Source of the DNA: Paludibacterium denitrificans
GTDB lineage: Bacteria; Pseudomonadota; Gammaproteobacteria; Burkholderiales; Chromobacteriaceae
Reading direction: 5' to 3'
DNA length: 64,000 nt
NCBI RefSeq assembly: GCF_009707705.1
Contig: NZ_WLYX01000001.1
Span: forward strand, 558,001-622,000
The translations under genes and the position numbers were made by a program. Shown one piece after another: positions 53,218-64,000 of this stretch; positions within the stretch are counted from its first letter, which is position 1, and each line of letters starts with the position of its first letter. The notes under the pieces are model-generated. The model did not search any database. It worked only from the letters and a program-made list of their open reading frames with translations, and was not told the origin of the DNA.

Positions 53218-56073
53218 TTACAGATAGTTTTCCATCGGCGGGCAGCTGCACACCAGATTACGGTCACCGTATACGTCATCAATGCGGCTCACGCTTGGCC
53301 AGAACTTGTTATCAAACACGTAAGGCAGCGGGAACAGCGCTTGTTCGCGGCTGTACGGATGATCCCAGTCACCGGCGATGTCGGACTTGCTGTGCGGTGC
53401 GTTGTGCAGCGGGTTGTTATCCGCTTACCATACGCCATTTTGCACATTGTCGATTTCCTGACGGATAGCCGTCATGGCGGCGACAAAGCGATCCAGTTCG
53501 CCTTTCGGCTCGGACTCGGTCGGTTCGATCATCAGCGTGCTTAAGCCACCGGGAAGCTCATGGTCGGTGCGTGGAAGCCATAGTCCATCAGGCGCTTGGC
53601 CACATCCACTTCGGTCACGCCACTGGCCGCCTTGAGCGGACGCAGATCAATGATGCACTCATGCGCCACACGACCATTGGCACCGGTATACAGCACCGGG
53701 TAATGTTCGGCCAACTTGGTGGCGATGTAGTTGGCGTTGAGCAAGGCGTTCTGCGTAGCCTGCTTCATGCCCGCCGCGCCCATCATGCGGATATACATGT
53801 AGGAGATCGGCAGGATGGAAGCCGAACCGAACGGCGCGGCGCACACGGCGCTCTGCCCCGGTTGTGCACCCGGTACTTCGGCAACCACATGGTTGGCCAT
53901 GAACGGTGCCAGGTGAGCCTTGAGGCCGATCGGGCCCATGCCCGGGCCACCACCGCCATGCGGAATGCAGAAGGTCTTGTGCAGGTTCATGTGCGACACG
54001 TCGGCGCCGATGTCGGCCGGACGGGTCAGCCCCACCGGGCGTTGAGGTTGGCGCCATCCATGTAGACCTGACCGCCGTGGCTGTGCACGATATCGCAGAT
54101 TTCGCGGATACCGGCTTCAAACACGCCATGCGTGGACGGATAGGTGATCATCAGGGCGCCAAGGTTGGCCGAATGTTGCTCGGCCTTGGCCTTGAGGTCG
54201 GCGATATCGACGTTGCTTAAGCATCGTCGCACTTCACCACCACAACTTGCATGTTCATCATCTGCGCCGAGGCCGGGTTGGTCCCGTGCGCCGACTGCGG
54301 AATCAGGCAGACATTGCGGTGCGCTTCGCCACGTGCTTCGTGGTAACGACGAATCGCCAGCAGGCCGGTGTACTCGCCCTGAGCGCCGGAGTTGGGCTGC
54401 ATCGAGATGGCATCGAAACCGGTGATGGCTTTCAGCTGCTCTTGCAGGCCGTCGATCAATTCCAGATAACCCGTCACCTGATCGCGCGGTGCGAACGGGT
54501 GAACGTTGGCAAATTCCGGCCAGGTGATGGGGATCATCTCGCTGGTGGCGTTGAGCTTCATGGTGCAGGAGCCCAGCGAAATCATCGAGTGGTTCATCGC
54601 CAGATCGCGGTTTTCCAGACGCTTGAGGTAACGCAGCATCTCGTGTTCGCTGTGATGGCTGTTGAACACCGGGTGCGTCAGGAACGCGGACGTGCGTTGC
54701 AGGCTGGCCGGAATGGCATCGGCGGCCACGGCATCCAGCGCGGCGATGTCGGCATCCTTGCCGGTAAAGGCGCGGATCAGCACAGCCAGGTCTTGTTCGG
54801 TGGCGGCTTCATGGAAAGCGACATCCAGCGTGGTGGCGGACGAGTGGCGCACGTTGTAGTCAGCATCCAGACATTCGCCATAGATGGCATCGGTCGCGTC
54901 AGCGGTAATCACACGCACGCTATCGAAGAAGGCGTCATGCGCCAGCTTGAGGCTTCTGCCACGGCATGGGCAAACACGGCAGCCAGACGATGGATGCGCT
55001 GGGCAATGCGCTTGATACCTTGCGGGCCGTGATAGACGGCGTACATGCTTACCATATTGGCCAGCAGCACTTGGCTGGTACAGATATTGGAGTTGGCTTT
55101 TTCGCGGCGGATATGCTGTTCGCGCGTTTGCAGGGCCATGCGCAGGGCAACCTTGCCCTTGGCGTCCTTGGAAACCCCGATGATGCGGCCCGGCGCGGAA
55201 CGCTTCATGTCATCGCGGAAGGCAAAGTAGGCGGCGTGCGGGCCACCAAAGCCCATCGGCACACCAAAGCGCTGGGTGTTGCCGACAGCGATATCGGCGC
55301 CCAGTTCGGCTAAGCGACTTGAGCGCCACCAGCGCCATGATGTCAGCGGCAACGATGGTGATGGCACCCTTGGCCTTGGCCGCCGCGATGGGGGCGGTCA
55401 GGTCAAGCAGATCACCGGCTTCGCCCGGATACTGGAACAGCGCGCCAAAGCAGTCGGCCTCGGCCACGTCTTCAGGTTGGCCGAACGTCAGCTCGAAGCC
55501 GAAGTATTTGGCACGGGTGCGCAGCACGTCGATGGTTTGCGGCAGCACGCGATTGTCGACAAAGAAGGCATTGGACTTGGCTTTGGACACGCGGCGCGCC
55601 ATGGCCATGGCTTCGGCGGCAGCGGTGGCTTCGTCCAGCAACGAGGCATTGGCCATGTCGAGGCCGGTCAGGTCCACCACCATTTGCTGGTAGTTGAGCA
55701 GAGCTTCCAGACGGCCTTGTGCCACTTCTGCCTGATACGGGGTGTAGGCGGTGTACCAGCCCGGGTTTTCCAGCACGTTGCGCAGGATCACCGTCGGGGT
55801 GATGACCGGGTGATAACCCAGACCGATAAACGACTTGTTGATGACGTTTTTGGCAGCGATGGTTTTCAGGCCAGCCAGCGCTTCGGCTTCAGGCACAGCG
55901 TCAGGCAGATTGAGTGCCTGATTGAAACGGATGTCGGCCGGGACGGTCTGGTCAACCAGATCGTCCAGCGATTGCGCGCCGATGGTGGCAAGCATGTCGG
56001 CACGATCAGCCTCGGAAGGGCCAATGTGGCGCGCCACGAATTCGGCACGATTAAACAGTGCGGAGAGCGTCAT
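53218..56073 (-). CDS. gcvP: Glycine dehydrogenase (decarboxylating), P protein of glycine cleavage (broken at six points)
   Basis: About 950 residues, PLP-dependent. Recognised by the N terminus [34 protein letters not shown], the Gly-rich loop [14 protein letters not shown] and the PLP region [21 protein letters not shown] with SHMNLHKTF. Breaks: 53422 (TAA for CCG; NGVWPADNNPL), 53539 (GCTTAAGC), 54035 (CCTGG read as CCGG), 54215 (GCTTAAGC), about 54950 (GCCGGC to GC) and 55312 (GCTTAGC). No break falls outside a predicted GCCGGC or CCTGG site. Confidence 0.92.
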
Positions 56074-56174
56074 GATACGAATGTCCGGTGGGGAGAGCTA
56101 CATCATGGCTGACCGGAATGGCCAGCCAACCAGCAGGCTTAACACCGGGGCACCGGCACGGCCTGCTTGCGGCA

Positions 56175-56561
56175 TCAGGCGCCGATTTCCGGCCGTAGGC
56201 AGCGGCGTCCAGCAGGCCGTCCAGATCAGCGGCATTGGCTAAGCTTGATCTTGAAGAACCAGCCAGCGGCGTACGGATCGGTATTGGCCAGTTCCGGCGC
56301 AGCTTCCAGCTCAGCGTTGACGGCAACCACTTCACCGGCGATCGGGCAGTACACATCGGAAGCGGCTTTGACCGATTCCACCACACCAGCCTGATCTTCG
56401 GCGGCCAAATTGGCGCCCACAGTAAGCAGTTCGACAAACACGATATCGCCCAGCAGGTCTTGGGCGTGTTCGGTAATACCAACAGTCACGGTGCCATCGG
56501 CTTCCAGACGCAGCCATTCGTGGCTGGCAACGTATTTCAGATCAGCAGGAATGTTGCTCAT
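56175..56561 (-). CDS. gcvH: Glycine cleavage H protein (broken near its end)
   Basis: Lipoyl carrier; the lipoylated Lys is in [14 protein letters not shown] near residue 64. Starts [17 protein letters not shown]. The break at 56236 (CTTAGCC for CTGGCC) separates FFKIK from [16 protein letters not shown], and a further base problem near 56190 hides the natural stop; the expected end YEAEIGA at 56175 gives 129 residues, the normal length. Confidence 0.88.
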
Positions 56562-56672
56562 GAAGTTTCTCCAGTATCCAGATAGTAAAAGGTTGGCCGA
56601 AAGCAGCCGGGCGGGCGTGGCGCCCGCCTCTACCTCGGGTATTAGCAAAGAGTGGTAACGAATCGGGGCAAA

Positions 56673-57770
56673 TCAGTTGAAGACTTTTTTGCCATGACGG
56701 ACAAACGGCATCTGCACCACGCGGACCGGGGTAAGCGTACCACGCAGGTCAACCATGGCGCTGTCGCCGGTGGCCGCAGGCACGCGGGCAATGGCAATGG
56801 AATGCTTCAGCGTGGGCGAGAACGAACCGCTGGTAATGACACCTTCACCGATGCCATCGACCAGCACCTTCTGGCCATCGCGCAGCACGCCACGGCCTTC
56901 CAGCACCAGACCAACCTGCTTCATCGGCACACCGGCAGCCTGCTGGGCGTCCAGCGCCGCACGGCCGTTGAAGCGGCGGTCTTCCGGTTTCCGGGCAATG
57001 GTCCAGCCCATGCCGGCTTCCAGCGGCGACACGGTTTCGTCCATGTCGTGGCCGTACAGGTTCATGCTTAGGCTTCCAGTCGCAGCGTGTCACGCGCGCC
57101 CAGACCGCACGGCGCTACCCCACCGGCTTTCAGCTGATTGAAGAAGGTAATGGCTTCGGTTGCTTAAGCAGCATGATTTCCAGACCGTCTTCGCCGGTAT
57201 AGCCGGTGCGGGCAAAGAACCACTCCCCGGCGGGCATGCCCTGAAATACCTTGAGCGACTGGATGGTTTCGGCCAACTCCGGCTTGATGGCACAGACCTT
57301 GGCAATGGCATTGGGGCCTTGCACCGCAATCATGGCCAGATCGGTACGTACCTTGAGGGACACGTCGAAACCGGCTTTGTGCTGTTCCATCCAGGCCAGA
57401 TCCTTGTCGGTGGTGCTTAAGCATTGATCACCATGCGATAGCCGTCACGGGCGAGGTAGACGATCAGGTCATCCACCACGCCGCCCTGATCATTGAGCAT
57501 GCCGGAATACAGCGCCTTGCCTTCAAAACCAAGCTTGGCGACGTCGTTGGCGATCAGCTGTTGCAACCAGGCTTTGGCCCGGCTGCCGCTGATGTCCACC
57601 ACGGTCATGTGGGACACGTCGAACATGCCGAGCGTCAGTACGCACCAGCTCATGCTCTTTCAACTGGGAACCATAGTGAATGGGCATTTCCCAGCTTAAG
57701 CAAAATCGACCATTTTGCCGCCACTGGCGACGTGGGCTTCGAATAGGGGGGTACGTTTCGGGGCGGTCAT
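56673..57770 (-). CDS. gcvT: Aminomethyltransferase, T protein of glycine cleavage (broken at five points)
   Basis: Transfers the aminomethyl carbon to tetrahydrofolate. Fragments align end to end: [68 protein letters not shown] and EDGLEIML to the end VRHGKKVFN. Breaks at 57694, 57632, 57415, 57162 and 57066 all sit where GCCGGC is predicted. Length 365 residues, as in E. coli (364). First gene after the glycine riboswitch. Confidence 0.93.
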
Positions 57771-57809
57771 GGATGCTCGTCCTGGTCAAGGGTGTTGTTG
57801 TTGAATAGC

Positions 57810-58006
57810 AAACACCCCTCTGTCCCGGCACCTGAGATTTTCCGGCGGTAACGCCGTTAGCCCCTTCGGTGGACGCGTTTGCGCCGCTCTCCAGAGTTGG
57901 CGGGTTCAAGCCCTAAAGCTTGCCCGATGATGCAGTCCTTTTGCCTGAGCGATTGCGGGTGCACTTGCGCCTTCGGCGGCGGCTCGGGGCCGCTCTCTCC
58001 TGCATG
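57810..58006 (-). ncRNA. Tandem glycine riboswitch
   Basis: On the minus strand, aptamer 1 runs from GCAGGAGAGA through CCGAAGG and the GCTCAGGCAAAAGGACTGC end. Aptamer 2 follows with TCTGGAGAGCGGC, CCACCGAAGGGGC, and AATCTCAGGTGCCGGGACAGA. Both keep the conserved glycine-binding cores. It precedes gcvT by about 40 bases, so glycine should switch the glycine cleavage operon on. Confidence 0.95.
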
Positions 58007-58167
58007 ATGCGCGAATTATCCGGGCAGCCGCGGTTAAAGGCAAGCCAAGTTTAGTTCCACATCAAGCTATCTCGCGAATACCGGTACGGCATGCACCAAT
58101 GTCGTCATTTCGCACCATTTTGGCCGGTATACCCGGCATAACACGGCAAACCGCCGACAACGGCGCA

Positions 58168-59060
58168 CTACACCGCCACTGGCCCGACCGGGACGCGTGC
58201 CAGTTGCCAGTGCGACTTGGCCCAGTCCCAGAGTTCGGCCAACGTAGCGCACTCGGCGGGCGGCTGGTGGTTCAACCGCGTCAGGGCCTGACGCAACTGC
58301 TCAACCGCCAGTGCTTAGCTCGATGGCTGGCGCCAGCGTCTGTTTCGACAGTTTCTCGCCCGCCGCATTGACCATCACCGGCAAGTGGCAATAACCGGGA
58401 GTCGGCACCGCCAGACAGCGCTGCACATGAATCTGCCGGGGCGTCGACACCAACAAGTCAGCACCGCGCACAATATCGGTCATGCCCTGCTCGGCATCGT
58501 CCACCACCACGGCCAGCTGGTAGGCCCAGAAACCGTCGGCCCGCAACAACACAAAATCACCACTGGCCGTGGCGAGATTCTGCCGGTAACGCCCCTGCAG
58601 ACGATCATCAAAAACAATGTCCTCATCTGCCACACGCAGGCGCCAGGGCGCGGCCGACACGCCCCGGCGGGCAACCGTGCCGACAGGTACCGGGATAGAC
58701 ATAACCGTCCACACCACGCACACCGTGCGCGGCAATTTCCTTGCGTGTACAGGCGCAGGCATAGGCCTGACCACTCTCGATCAGCTGATCAAGAGCTGCA
58801 CGGTACAGATGATAGCGACGGCTCTGGTATACCACTTCGCCATCCCACTCAAAGCCAAAGGCTTCCAGCGTGCGCAGGATGGCATCGGCGGCGCCGGGCA
58901 TTTCGCGCGGCGGGTCCAGATCTTCCATGCGCACCCACCACTGGCCGCCCCGCGAACGGGCCTCCAGATAGCTACCAACCGCAGTGGTCAGTGAGCCAGC
59001 ATGCAACAGGCCAGTGGGACTCGGCGCGAAACGGCCGCGATAACAGCGCTCAACAGTCAT
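58168..59060 (-). CDS. gluQ: Glutamyl-Q tRNA(Asp) synthetase (broken at two points)
   Basis: [17 protein letters not shown] is the class I signature (HIGH-like HAG), and EKLSKQT the KMSKS-like loop. It adds glutamate to queuosine at position 34 of tRNA-Asp; it lacks the anticodon-binding domain of GltX, giving about 297 residues. The start is at [13 protein letters not shown]. Breaks near 58670 and at 58313 (GCTTAGC; restoring [13 protein letters not shown]), with the end at 58168. Confidence 0.9.
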
Positions 59061-59164
59061 GCGAATACAAACGGGATTGGGCTGGGGGCAGATTGCATCG
59101 GCCAGCGGAACGAGGACTATAATTCCGACTGAATCCGTCAACCATTATGCCGGGGAAGAAAAAC

Positions 59165-59488
59165 ATGGCCTACGTTGTAACCGAAGCCTGCATCAAATGC
59201 AAATACACCGATTGCGTGGAAGTCTGCCCGGTCGACTGCTTTCACGAAGGACCCAATTTTCTGGTGATCGACCCGAACGAATGTATCGATTGCACGTTAT
59301 GCGTGGCAGAGTGCCCGGCCGAGGCGATCTTTGCCGAGGACGACGTGGCCGCCGACCAGCAGGAGTTCATTGCCCTGAATGCCGAACTGGCGCAACGCTG
59401 GCCGGTGATTGTGGAAAAGAAACCGCCGCTGCCCGAGCATGAAACCTGGCTCAAGGAGCGGGACAAACGGCGTTATCTGGAAAAATGA
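59165..59488 (+). CDS. fdxA: Seven-iron ferredoxin
   Basis: Intact, 107 residues. [17 protein letters not shown] and [12 protein letters not shown] bind one 3Fe-4S and one 4Fe-4S cluster. Start MAYVVTEAC, chosen over the upstream MPGKKN start by family length. A low-potential electron carrier; partners are not visible here. Confidence 0.93.
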   Translation: MAYVVTEACIKCKYTDCVEVCPVDCFHEGPNFLVIDPNECIDCTLCVAECPAEAIFAEDDVAADQQEFIALNAELAQRWPVIVEKKPPLPEHETWLKERDKRRYLEK

Positions 59489-59507
59489 CCACTCACGCCG
59501 TGATGGC

Positions 59508-60106
59508 TCAGATAAACAGGTCGATATCGCCGCCCGGCTGTTCCTCGGGCTGATGCAGCCGCTGCCGATAGGCGCGCTCTTCTTGCTCCAGCGTAGCGCT
59601 GTGTTTGAGCTTTTTCACCATCACCTTGCCGCTATCGGTAAAGAAATACACCTTGCGGGCGTAGTTACCCAGCAAGTCTTCGGCCAACACCGGAATCTGC
59701 TCGGTGGCCAGATAGCTGCGGATAAAATCGGTATTGCGTTCACCGATATTCACTACCGACATGCCCTCCAGCATATTGCCCGCACCAAACACCTTGGCTT
59801 GCAGCCGGTGACGTTGCGCACCCAGCTTTTGCATGTCGGTGATCAGCAGTTCCATCGCATGAACACCGAAGCGGGCTTACCAGCGCTGCCGCTCCAGTCG
59901 GAACTGCCTTCGGGCAACAGGAAATGGTTCATGCCGCTTACCCGCGCCTGACGATCCATCAGACAGACCGCCACGCACGATCCCAGCAAGGTGACCAATA
60001 GCCCGGAACCGGCCAGCGCCCGGTATTCCCCCGGCAACAGTTTGATGGCTTCCTGCCCAAACTGCTTGTCGAAATATCGGCCCGATGCCGTGGCAATCAG
60101 GCTCAT
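59508..60106 (-). CDS. cheD: Chemoreceptor glutamine deamidase (broken once)
   Basis: Catalytic Cys in LGSCVAVCLMD and His in GMNHFLLP support CheD, which deamidates Gln in receptors. The frame breaks near 59877 (CCCGG read as TAAG; restoring GPARFGVHAMELLI). RQARVSGMNHF may itself carry an unnoticed change, because CGGGCCGGCGGC would give RAGG. The start overlaps the cheB stop as ATGA. About 199 residues. Confidence 0.88.
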
Positions 60107-61177
60107 GTTGTTTCTCCCATGCTAAGACTCAGGTAGTCGCGCACGCGGCTTACCAGTTGCGCCAACGGCAAGGTTTCCACCACGCCGCTTAGGCACTGAC
60201 CGCCGCCCGTGGCATGCCATACACCACGCAGCTGGCTTCATCCTGCGCCAGCGTCAAGGCGCGGCACGCATCCGGCACAAGCCATCCGCGCCATCACGCC
60301 CCATCCCGGTCAGAATCACTCCCACCGCCTGACGCCCAGCGTGACGCGCAGCGGAAGCAAACAGCACATCCACCGCCGGGCGGTGCCGGTTGACCGGCTC
60401 CGCCTGATCCAGATGCAGGCAAAACCCGCTGGAGGTTGGCCGAAGCTGCATGTGCCAGTTACCGGGAGCGAGGTAAGCAGTGCCCTTGCGCACCGTTTCG
60501 CCCTGCTCCGCTTCCTTTACCCGCATGGCGCAACAGCTATCCAGCCGCTGGGCAAACGAGCGGGTAAAACCTTCCGGCATGTGCTGCACCAACAGCACCG
60601 GTGGCCCATCCACCGGCAAGCCGGACAAAAACGCCAAAATGGCCTCGGTACCACCGGTCGAGGCGCCGACACACACCAGCGCCTGCTCCCGCCACACCGA
60701 CGGCAATGCGGGTGGCACGGCGACAGGATGAAAGCGTTGTGGCCACTGTACGCGCGCCGCCGCCACGGCACGCAGCTTGTCGCAAATCTGCTCGGCATAC
60801 TGTTGCATGTGGCGCGCCACATCCAGATCGGGTTTGGGCCAGAAATCCACGGCTCCCAGCGCCAGCGCTTGCAAGGTCACTTCCGCGCCACTTTGGGTAA
60901 GCGCGGAAATCATCAATACCGGCGTGGGCCGCAAACGCATCAGCCGCCGCAAAAACTCCAGACCATTCATCTGCGGCATGTCCACATCCAGCGTCACCAC
61001 ATCGGGCGACAATTGGCGGATACGTTCGCGCGCGATGAGCGGATCGGACGCCGCCGCCACCACTTCCATATCGGGCGCCTGATTGATGATGGTGGTCAAC
61101 AACTGACGCATCAGCGCCGAATCATCCACCACCACGACACGCAGTTTTCTTGGCAACACAGACAGGAGATCCATCAA
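60103..61177 (-). CDS. cheB: Chemotaxis methylesterase/glutamine amidase (broken at two points)
   Basis: N-terminal receiver with phospho-Asp in [11 protein letters not shown], then the methylesterase domain with catalytic Ser in [10 protein letters not shown], His in [10 protein letters not shown] and Asp in [11 protein letters not shown]. Breaks near 60285 (GCCGGCGCC read as GCGCC) and at 60189 (GCCTAAGC). Reassembled length about 358 residues. It starts at or overlapping the cheR stop. Confidence 0.92.
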
Positions 61178-62015
61178 GATGATCGCGGTGCCAGACGATA
61201 TGCTGTCCGGCCACAGGGGACAAAAGCATCGGTCAGGTGCAGGATGTTTTCCGAATGGCCAAGCAACAACAGGCCATCGTCCTGAAGATGGTCGGCCAGA
61301 TGCGTCAGAATGGCCGCCTGCGTGGGCTTGTCAAAATAAATCAGCACATTACGACAGAAGATCACGTCAAATGTCCCCAAGCCGGGCCAGTCTGGCGCCA
61401 CCAGATTGAGATGATAAAACGCCACGCGCTCACGCAAGGCTGGTTTGATACGCACCTTGCCTCGCTGCTTGCCGATGCCTTTGTCAAAGTGGCGTTTGAG
61501 GGTAGCGGCTTAAGCAGTTTTTCGGTGCGCTCCAGCGGATAAATGGCATTGGTTGCCTGCTGTAACACCCGGGTATCGATATCCGACGCCCAGACTTCAA
61601 AACGCTGGCCCGCTTCACCGCCCAGCACCTCTTGCAGCGTCATGGCAATCGAGTAGGCCTCCTCGCCACTGGCAGTGGCCGCACTCCAGACGCGGTAAGT
61701 GCGGGGCGGGCGATGGCGTCCGGCATGCTCGCGCAGCAGGTCAAAATGATGCGGCTCGCGGAAAAACGACGTCAGATTCGTGGTGAGCGCATTGATGAAA
61801 TGCTGCCATTCGTCACCGTCAGGCTGTTGCACCAGCCGGTCCAGATACTCGGCAAACCGCCGCAGACCAAGCGCGCGCACCCGTTTGCCCAAGCGGGCAT
61901 AGGCCATGTGCGCCTTGGTATCATTCAGGGCAATGCCGGTTTGCTGCTGCACCAGTTCGCGGATACGGCGAAAGTCGGACAGAGTGAAGCGCAACTCGCG
62001 CCCCTCTCCCGTCAT
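61174..62015 (-). CDS. cheR: Chemotaxis methyltransferase (broken once)
   Basis: N-terminal helical domain and SAM-binding domain with [17 protein letters not shown] and [14 protein letters not shown]. It methylates receptor Glu residues. The GCTTAAGC at 61508-61515 breaks the frame at EKLL; read through, the chain continues [14 protein letters not shown]. About 280 residues. It is flanked by a receptor whose tail should dock CheR. Confidence 0.92.
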
Positions 62016-62041
62016 GGACGATACGGCTGAGACGCTATCGC

Positions 62042-64000
62042 TCAGAACTCCTCCCATTCATCGTCATGCAAGGCGGGCGAAGTTGGCCGAACCCGTTCGG
62101 TGGTCAGCAAACGCCCCACCGGCTTGATGGCCGGTCCGGGCGACACGGCCTCGGCAGGCGTGTTCACCGCAGGACTTGCTGCACGCACAGGCTGCGCACC
62201 GTTACGCGGCCAGGTCAGCGGTGCGACGGCCACCGGCCGGTAATCCAGTGCGGAACATGGCAACGGCATCCACCAGATAACGCGATTGCTCTTCCAGCGA
62301 CTCGGCCGCCGCGGCCGCCTCTTCCACCAGCGCCGCATTTTTCTGGGTATTTTCATCCATCTGCGTCACCGCCAGATTCACCTGTTCAATACCCGAACTT
62401 TGCTCCATCGAGGCGGCGGAGATGTCGCCCATGATGTCGGCTACGCGGCGGATGGACCCCACGATTTCTTCCATGGTGTGGCCCGCTTCGTTGACCAGTG
62501 GGCTGCCGGATTCAACCTTGTCGACCGAATCGCCAATCAGCGTCTTGATTTCCTTGGCGGCAGCCGCCGAACGCTGCGCCAGATTACGCACTTCACTGGC
62601 CACCACGGCAAAACCCCGGCCCTGCTCGCCAGCGCGAGCGGCTTCCACCGCGGCATTCAGCGCCGGGATATTGGTCTGGAAGGCAATGCCATCGATGACA
62701 CTGATGATGTCGACAATCTTGCGGGCGCTGTCGTTGATCTCCTGCATGGTCGCCACAACATCGCCCACCACCACGCCGCCACGGGTGGCGATATCCGAAG
62801 CACCGGTGGCCGGGCGTTGGCTTTTCTGGCGTTTTCTGCATTCTGGCGTACGGTGCTGGTGATTTCTTCCATGCTGGACGCGGTTTCTTCCAGACTGGCG
62901 GCCTGTTGTTCGGTACGGCTGGACAGGTTGGCGTTACCGGCGGCGATTTCACGCGCGGCGGTATTGATCGCCTCCGTGGATTCCTTGATGTGGCCGACAA
63001 TCGCCTTGAGGCGTTCCACCGTGGTATTGGTGTCATCCTTGAGCTTAAGCCAAACAGCCCCTGATACTCGCTGTCGATCGAGCGCGTCAGGTCACCTTCG
63101 GCCAACCCGCCAAGCACATCGGCAATATCGCCCAGCCCACGCGTGGTGACATCCAGCAATTGGTTAACGCCCTCGCCCAGCTGGCGATAAAAGCCGCGCT
63201 TGTTGTCCAGCGCAATACGCGTGGTCAGATCACCATTGGCAGCGGCCTGCACGATATCAGCCACCTCACGTTCCACTTCCAGCTCGGCGGTGCGGTCTTT
63301 CCATTCCACCACCGCACCCAGCGATTTGCCGGTCTTGCTGAAAATCGGCGTCATGGTCTGGGAGAAGGTATGGCCGCCGATACGGATGGTGGCCTGATGC
63401 ACGCTACGGAGCGATTGCATCAGCTGGCGCGGGTGCGCCGGGTTCTTGTGAAACACATCAATACTGCTGCCCAGCAACTCCCGCGCCGAGAAATTGGGCA
63501 ATTCCTGGCGGATGTCCTGCTCGGCACGCTGGAACATCGCGGTCACCGCCTGATTGGCATACACAACGCGGAAGTTGGCATCGGCAATCATCATGTTGGT
63601 GGCCGATGCATCCAGCGCATTGCGCACGCGCAGGTTTTCCACCGCGTTGTGAGCGGTGGTCTTGATATGGGCAAACAGGCTGGAGGTATCGCCGTCCTTG
63701 AGCTTGAACTCGGACACCACCTCGCCTTCGGCCAACTCTTCCATCAGGCGTACGGCATCGGCCGGTTCACCGCCCAGCTGCCGCCACAACGAGCGGCTGA
63801 TCAGCCAGCTGGCCAATAGCGCCACCAGCACCGCGCCCACCAGCAACGAGGTCAACAGCAGGTTGGCCGAAGTCGCGCTGGCCAGCGTATGTTTGGCCAG
63901 CTTTTGCGATGAGTTCTGTTCAAACGCAACGTAGTCGTCCACCGCCTTGAGATAGCGCAACTGGGTATCGCGCAGGGTTTTCAGCAGGTAATCGCGCGCT
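62042..64000 (-). CDS. Methyl-accepting chemotaxis protein with PAS domain and C-terminal EWEEF (runs past the window edge)
   Basis: The N terminus lies beyond 64000. Visible parts: a membrane helix ([21 protein letters not shown]), HAMP-like linker, a PAS domain ([20 protein letters not shown]), a second linker with [11 protein letters not shown], and the signalling tip [24 protein letters not shown]. The C terminus is a flexible Pro/Ala-rich linker ending DDEWEEF, a tether pentapeptide of the kind that binds CheR. Breaks: 63043-63050 (GCTTAAGC; LFGRLKDD), near 62815, and near 62249. The PAS may bind a flavin or haem, as in energy-taxis receptors, but I cannot confirm a ligand. Confidence 0.85.

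Overview
The window (about 57 percent GC after an AT-rich first 3 kb) reads as chromosomal DNA of a betaproteobacterium of the order Neisseriales, most likely Chromobacteriaceae or a close relative. Grounds: EarP beside an EF-P with Arg32, a separate heptose kinase HldA rather than bifunctional HldE, the yceD-rpmF-plsX-fabHDG-acpP-fabF order, a gcvT-gcvH-gcvP operon behind a tandem glycine riboswitch, and a full chemotaxis locus. The genus is an inference from content; no search was run.

Layout. 0.1-9.1 kb: an AT-rich two-component pair, an HD-GYP protein, a 2H phosphoesterase, a LysE exporter divergent from a MocR regulator. 9.2-16.1 kb: B12-dependent ribonucleotide reductase with two NrdR-like boxes, and a large AsmA/DUF748 protein. 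16.2-18.1 kb: earP and efp. 18.1-26.0 kb (minus): zapE, cysM, then the envelope cluster lapA-lapB-pyrF-ugd-hldA-hldD. 26.2-34.9 kb: ihfB-rpsA-cmk divergent from aroA, a MazG-like protein, cytochrome b561, tyrA, DUF4936, an EAL protein, a peroxiredoxin. 35.0-43.6 kb (minus): yceD-rpmF-plsX-fabH-fabD-fabG-acpP-fabF, then pabB-pabC. 43.7-49.3 kb: maf/yceF, an RsmI-like methyltransferase, pncB, a DUF2520 protein, lemA, a GIDE/EF-hand membrane protein, a degenerate BLUF protein. 49.4-52.7 kb: metY and a chemoreceptor. 53.2-58.0 kb: glycine cleavage. 58.2-64 kb: gluQ, ferredoxin, and chemoreceptor-cheR-cheB-cheD.

Two window-wide patterns stand out. First, the 10-mer TTCGGCCAAC (either strand) occurs about 48 times from 9.17 kb onward and never before it, a density like that of a DNA-uptake sequence and not matching the known CTG-containing Neisseriaceae dialects. 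Second, more than 30 genes, many essential (rpsA, cmk, aroA, fabD, fabH, plsX), are broken at points where homology predicts GCCGGC but the sequence reads GCTTAAGC or a close variant. Intact GCCGGC was found only three times. A second, smaller class of breaks falls where CCTGG is predicted. The most economical reading is systematic sequence error at modified sites, not mass gene decay, so interrupted genes below are annotated across their breaks as single genes.
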